Shown here piece by piece: positions 6,818-8,971 of a stretch of DNA of 8,971 nucleotides. The notes beneath the pieces were generated by a model, which worked only from the letters and a program-made list of their open reading frames with translations, was not told where the DNA came from and did no database searches. A program made the position numbers and the translations under genes. Source of the DNA: Bacteroidia bacterium (GTDB lineage: Bacteria; Bacteroidota; Bacteroidia; Bacteroidales; Azobacteroidaceae). Position 1 is the stretch's first letter. Every line of letters starts with the position of its first letter. The stretch lies in the NCBI GenBank assembly GCA_025996755.1, contig BNTR01000117.1, forward strand, positions 1-8,971, in the 5' to 3' direction.

Positions 6818-6831
6818 CGTAATTTGTAATT
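6818..6831. repeat. Short heptamer-type repeat downstream of the cysteine-rich gene
   Basis: One exact CGTAATT unit (6818-6824) is followed by the variant TGTAATT (6825-6831) and then TTTAATT. Its orientation is opposite to the main cluster at 6541-6603. The AT-rich flank of this repeat runs into the stop codon of the cysteine-rich gene at 6837-6839. Confidence 0.55.
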
Positions 6832-6836
6832 TTTAA

Positions 6837-7148
6837 TTAAATTTTCGGCGGCTGCCAAATATCTCCGGCATAAGCGGAATAGTGAGGTTGAGTGTAAGGA
6901 ATTAACTTTATATGTTTATCTTGTAAGAAACACGCCACAAAATAGGAGGCGGCAATGGTGAAACCGTGGCAGGAGCCGCAGGCGTGAAACGGCGAGCAGC
7001 AGGCATCGCAACAGCCATTACAACAGCCATCGCCATCGCAGGAATTTTCGCACGTTTGGTGCATATCCGCGCCCGCCCGCTCCACAAGTTGCGGGGCAAC
7101 AGACAGCGTGAGTACTGTCAGAGATAATATGACTGCAAGAAATTTCAC
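6837..7148 (-). CDS. Small cysteine-rich exported protein, DUF6660-like
   Basis: A 103-residue protein starting from GTG at 7148 (reads MKFLAVILSLTVLTLSVAP), which gives a short hydrophobic export signal at about residues 2-20. Ten cysteines then lie between residues 33 and 60 (33, 37, 42, 43, 46, 47, 50, 51, 57, 60), with the ending CCSPFHACGSCHGF that I associate with DUF6660-type proteins found near heavy-metal pumps in Bacteroidetes. The likely role is binding thiophilic metal in the envelope, inferred only from the cysteines and the neighbouring metal pump. The frame extends upstream to a TTG at 7187, but that would place the start inside the promoter, and no in-frame ATG lies between. 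The next ATG is past the signal peptide. The nearest downstream gene on the same strand is the metal pump, 300 bases away across repeats, so the two may not share a transcript. Confidence 0.72.
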   Translation of the reverse strand: MKFLAVILSLTVLTLSVAPQLVERAGADMHQTCENSCDGDGCCNGCCDACCSPFHACGSCHGFTIAASYFVACFLQDKHIKLIPYTQPHYSAYAGDIWQPPKI

Positions 7149-7152
7149 AGCG

Positions 7153-7184
7153 CAAAGGTAGATAAAAATTTTCAGATATGCAAA
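7153..7184 (-). promoter_or_regulatory. Bacteroidetes-type promoter of the cysteine-rich gene
   Basis: On the minus strand a -33 box TTTG (7184-7181) is followed after 20 bases by TACCTTTG (7160-7153), matching the TTTG / TAnnTTTG consensus and spacing of the Bacteroidetes primary sigma factor. The predicted start of transcription, a few bases after 7153, falls on or next to the GTG start codon at 7148, which would give a transcript with almost no leader. Confidence 0.6.
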
Positions 7185-7190
7185 CAAAAA

Positions 7191-7484
7191 TTAGACCCCA
7201 CCCTCAACAGCCCACACAAAGGCGTGCAGCCCTTGCCGCTCAAAGCCCTTGTCGAGCGTGTGGATGCGCTCAAGCAGCGGTGCCACCTTGGCATCCTCCA
7301 TTATCGCGAGGATGGCTCCGTTCATTGTGGGCCAGGCGTGGTCGCCGTAGTGCGGCTCGCCTTTTTGCGAGCCGCGTCCCTGCACTTCTTCCCACATCGT
7401 GAAGCCTCTTTGGCTCATGCGGTCTAATATTGTTATCAGTTCATCTTTGAATGCCTGATTGTATGTTATAAATACTGCTTTCAT
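7191..7484 (-). CDS. PG0541-family transporter-associated small protein
   Basis: A 97-residue cytoplasmic protein starting at the ATG at 7484 (MKAVFITYNQ); a TTG two codons upstream is unlikely. The conserved centre reads GFTMWEEVQGRGSQKGEPHYGDHAW with PTMNGAI after it. This matches a Bacteroidetes family named after Porphyromonas gingivalis PG0541, which lies directly downstream of an AcrB-type pump gene (PG0540). The protein has the size and alternating strand-helix pattern of PII/CutA-like ferredoxin-fold proteins, so a sensing or pump-modulating role is plausible but unproven. Here too it follows the AcrB-type gene on the same strand, with a heptamer repeat filling the 27-base gap. Its stop at 7191 lies only a few bases before the promoter of the cysteine-rich gene. 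Confidence 0.85.
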   Translation of the reverse strand: MKAVFITYNQAFKDELITILDRMSQRGFTMWEEVQGRGSQKGEPHYGDHAWPTMNGAILAIMEDAKVAPLLERIHTLDKGFERQGLHAFVWAVEGGV

Positions 7485-7488
7485 TGTC

Positions 7489-7516
7489 AATTACAAATTA
7501 AAAATTACGAATTACG
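7489..7516. repeat. Heptamer repeat between the RND fragment and the PG0541-type gene
   Basis: AATTACA (7489-7495), then AATTAAA, then two exact AATTACG units (7503-7509 and 7510-7516) fill the gap between the two genes. The TAA stop of the RND gene (7512-7514) lies inside the last unit. The orientation on the coding strand is CGTAATT, the one that contains TAA. Confidence 0.8.
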
Positions 7517-8591
7517 AATTAAAATTAGGATTGCGCCTTGTCATCAATGGCTTGCGGGTTGCGCTCACCGGCACTGACTTGGCATATTTTTTTCTTGCAC
7601 GTTTCACGCCGTTGCCGCCGAAGATGGAGTAGAGGGCGGGGACATATACCAGCGTCAGGATTGTTGAGAATGTTAAGCCGAATACTACGGCTACGCCCAG
7701 CGGTTGCCACATCGCAGAGCCGGCTCCGCGCGGAATTGCCATCGGAATCATACCCAACACCGTTGTGCAGGTGGTCATCAATATCGGACGCAAACGCGAA
7801 CGACCGGCATCAACAATCGCCTTATCGACCGACATGCCGCGCTCTCGATTCAGATTGGCGTAGTCGATAAACACGATACCGTTTTTCACCACGATACCAA
7901 TCAGCATCACAATACCGACCATTCCCATCAAACTCAAAGATTGACCGGTGAGCACCAAGCCCAAGTAGACCCCTGCCATACCGAAGATAATAGACAGGAG
8001 GATAATGAACGGATAAGTGAACGATTCAAACTGCGCCGCCATCACGATATAGACGAGTATCACGCAGAGAACCATCAGAAGTCCCAACGCCGCATTGGAT
8101 TCCTGCTGGTCAACGATTGACCCGCCAATGCTGACACCAATCTCAGGAGGAATTGTGCCGTCGTTGCGCATTTCCGCAATGATTTTTTCCGCACCTGCCA
8201 CCACTTCGCTCAGTTCTGCCTCGAAGATTGAGCCTTGTATCTTATTGACACGCTCACGGTTTTGCCGGTCAATTTGCGGCAAAGTCGATTTTTCAATCAC
8301 GGTGCCCAATTCACGAATTTTAATCGGAACTCCGGCACTGCTGTACACCGTAATATTTTCGATGTCCTCGATAGATTGGCGATATTTCTCGTCGTAGCGC
8401 ACCACAATATCGTATTCGTCGCCTTCTTCACGGAATTTGGTCGTATAGGAGCCGTTGATACGGTTGCGGATGTAGGTGGCAACCGTTGCCGAATTAAGTC
8501 CGTTTTCCGCCAATTTCTCACGGTCGAAATCCACCTGATACTCCACGCGATAGTCCTCACGGGTGATATTTAAGTCCTTCAGCCCTTTCAC
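7512..8591 (-). CDS. HAE1/AcrB-type RND pump, C-terminal part (5' end broken)
   Basis: About 359 residues from VKGLKDLNITREDYRVEYQV to the stop, the C-terminal third of an AcrB-like multidrug (HAE1) RND pump of the inner membrane. The first part is periplasmic (QVDFDREKLAENGLNSATVATY, then the RNRING and DEYDIVVRY segments). It is followed by helices with the typical AAQFESFTYPFIILLSI, GIVVKNGIVFIDYANL and RPILMTTCTTVLGMIPMA segments, and it ends after YVPALYSIF in a short basic tail. The frame stays open to 8759, but everything upstream of about 8591-8597 is antisense to the plus-strand RND fragment and is not real protein. The gene is thus cut by an inversion junction and lacks roughly 700 N-terminal residues here. 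The last residues (Asn-Phe-Asn-Ser) and the stop come from the heptamer repeat. The family is certain; the drug or other substrate is unknown. It most resembles the PG0540 context. Confidence 0.88.
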   Translation of the reverse strand: MKGLKDLNITREDYRVEYQVDFDREKLAENGLNSATVATYIRNRINGSYTTKFREEGDEYDIVVRYDEKYRQSIEDIENITVYSSAGVPIKIRELGTVIEKSTLPQIDRQNRERVNKIQGSIFEAELSEVVAGAEKIIAEMRNDGTIPPEIGVSIGGSIVDQQESNAALGLLMVLCVILVYIVMAAQFESFTYPFIILLSIIFGMAGVYLGLVLTGQSLSLMGMVGIVMLIGIVVKNGIVFIDYANLNRERGMSVDKAIVDAGRSRLRPILMTTCTTVLGMIPMAIPRGAGSAMWQPLGVAVVFGLTFSTILTLVYVPALYSIFGGNGVKRARKKYAKSVPVSATRKPLMTRRNPNFNS

Positions 8592-8593
8592 GG

Positions 8594-8971
8594 ATGGAAG
8601 TAGCCCGTGCAACCGCCATGCGCTTTGATGCACTTGTGAAAGAAAAATATCCGGAAGTTGAAACACGCACATTCTCAGTGGGACAGGCGGATGAAAGCAA
8701 CTCGTTTGCAGCGATGCAGACCAACGGCACGAACCTGATTTCCTTCCGTTTCCGCACAACTCCCGCCGACGAACGCGACCGCAGCATCTATGAGATTGGT
8801 GAAGGTATGCGTGAAGATTTGTCGAATATGCCCGAACTGTATAAATACATCGTTACCCCCGGCGGTGGCGGCGGTATGATGGGTTCAGGCGCCAGCACGG
8901 TGGACGTGGAAATCTACGGCTACGATTTGGCATTGACCGATAAAATTGCAGCGGAATTTAAAACGCGGTTG
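8594..8971 (+). CDS. HAE1/AcrB-type RND pump, inverted periplasmic segment (partial at both ends)
   Basis: An uninterrupted 126-codon plus-strand frame reads MEVARATAMRFDALVKEKYP, then FSVGQADESNSFAAMQTNG, the RTTPADERDRSIYEIGEGMR segment, a glycine run (TPGGGGGMMGSGAS) and VDVEIYGYDLALTDKIAAEF, ending KTRL at the window edge. This is the periplasmic region of a Bacteroidetes AcrB-type pump that normally comes immediately before the VKGLKDLNITRED segment found on the minus strand at 8591. The two pieces therefore fit together as one protein but face opposite ways. It has no start of its own (the first Met is internal) and no stop. Either the segment is truly inverted or the join near 8591-8597 is a chimera. 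Confidence 0.85.
   Translation, partial: MEVARATAMRFDALVKEKYPEVETRTFSVGQADESNSFAAMQTNGTNLISFRFRTTPADERDRSIYEIGEGMREDLSNMPELYKYIVTPGGGGGMMGSGASTVDVEIYGYDLALTDKIAAEFKTRL

Noticed and set aside
7485..7490. TTG start two codons upstream for the PG0541-type protein
   Set aside because: The ATG at 7484 gives the typical MKAVFI start; the extra codons lie against repeat DNA.
8592..8759. N-terminal extension of the minus-strand RND frame up to an ATG at 8759
   Set aside because: These codons are the reverse complement of the well-conserved plus-strand RND segment and resemble no RND sequence; the frame is open across the junction by chance.

Overview
The window looks like accessory DNA from a member of the Bacteroidetes, probably of the order Bacteroidales. 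The evidence is a PG0541-type small protein downstream of an AcrB-type RND pump, a Bacteroidetes-style promoter (TTTG-N20-TACCTTTG on the minus strand), AT-rich spacers without Shine-Dalgarno sequences, and several dispersed palindromic repeats of a kind I associate with Bacteroidetes genomes. The species cannot be told from this window. Every intact gene lies on the minus strand, so genes read from right to left.

Layout from right to left. (1) 7512-8971 holds part of an HAE1/AcrB-type RND pump gene that is broken by an inversion: the C-terminal part is on the minus strand (7512-8591), while the part of the protein that should directly precede it is on the plus strand (8594-8971) and runs off the window. 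(2) 7191-7484 encodes a PG0541-family small protein, the usual downstream companion of this pump. (3) 6837-7148 encodes a cysteine-rich exported protein of DUF6660 type behind a good promoter. (4) 6534-6836 is a spacer full of nested inverted repeats. (5) 3408-6533 is a full-length CzcA/CusA-type heavy-metal RND pump. Its coding sequence has two repeat elements in frame: a 33-bp palindrome and a four-unit AATTACG heptamer array. (6) 3328-3420 is a palindromic dispersed repeat that supplies the pump's stop codon. (7) 206-3234 is a tightly spaced four-gene operon: AbiEi-type antitoxin, a DUF6602-like protein with a possible PD-(D/E)XK-type core, AbiEii-type nucleotidyltransferase toxin, and a hexapeptide-repeat acyltransferase. 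A second, partial copy of the 3328-3420 repeat overlaps the end of this operon. (8) 1-205 has no gene, only repeat-like sequence.

How the parts work together: the right half is an efflux and metal-handling region (two RND pumps, a pump-associated small protein and a cysteine-rich envelope protein), although no membrane-fusion or outer-membrane partner is present. The left half is a type IV toxin-antitoxin/abortive-infection module with an unusual gene between antitoxin and toxin and an acyltransferase as last gene. That operon lies between two copies of the same dispersed repeat and could be an exchangeable defence cassette.

The most unusual points are the repeat elements that enter coding sequence in frame or provide stop codons, the DUF6602-like gene inside an AbiE pair, and the inverted RND segment at the right edge, which may be a real inversion or an assembly/amplification chimera.
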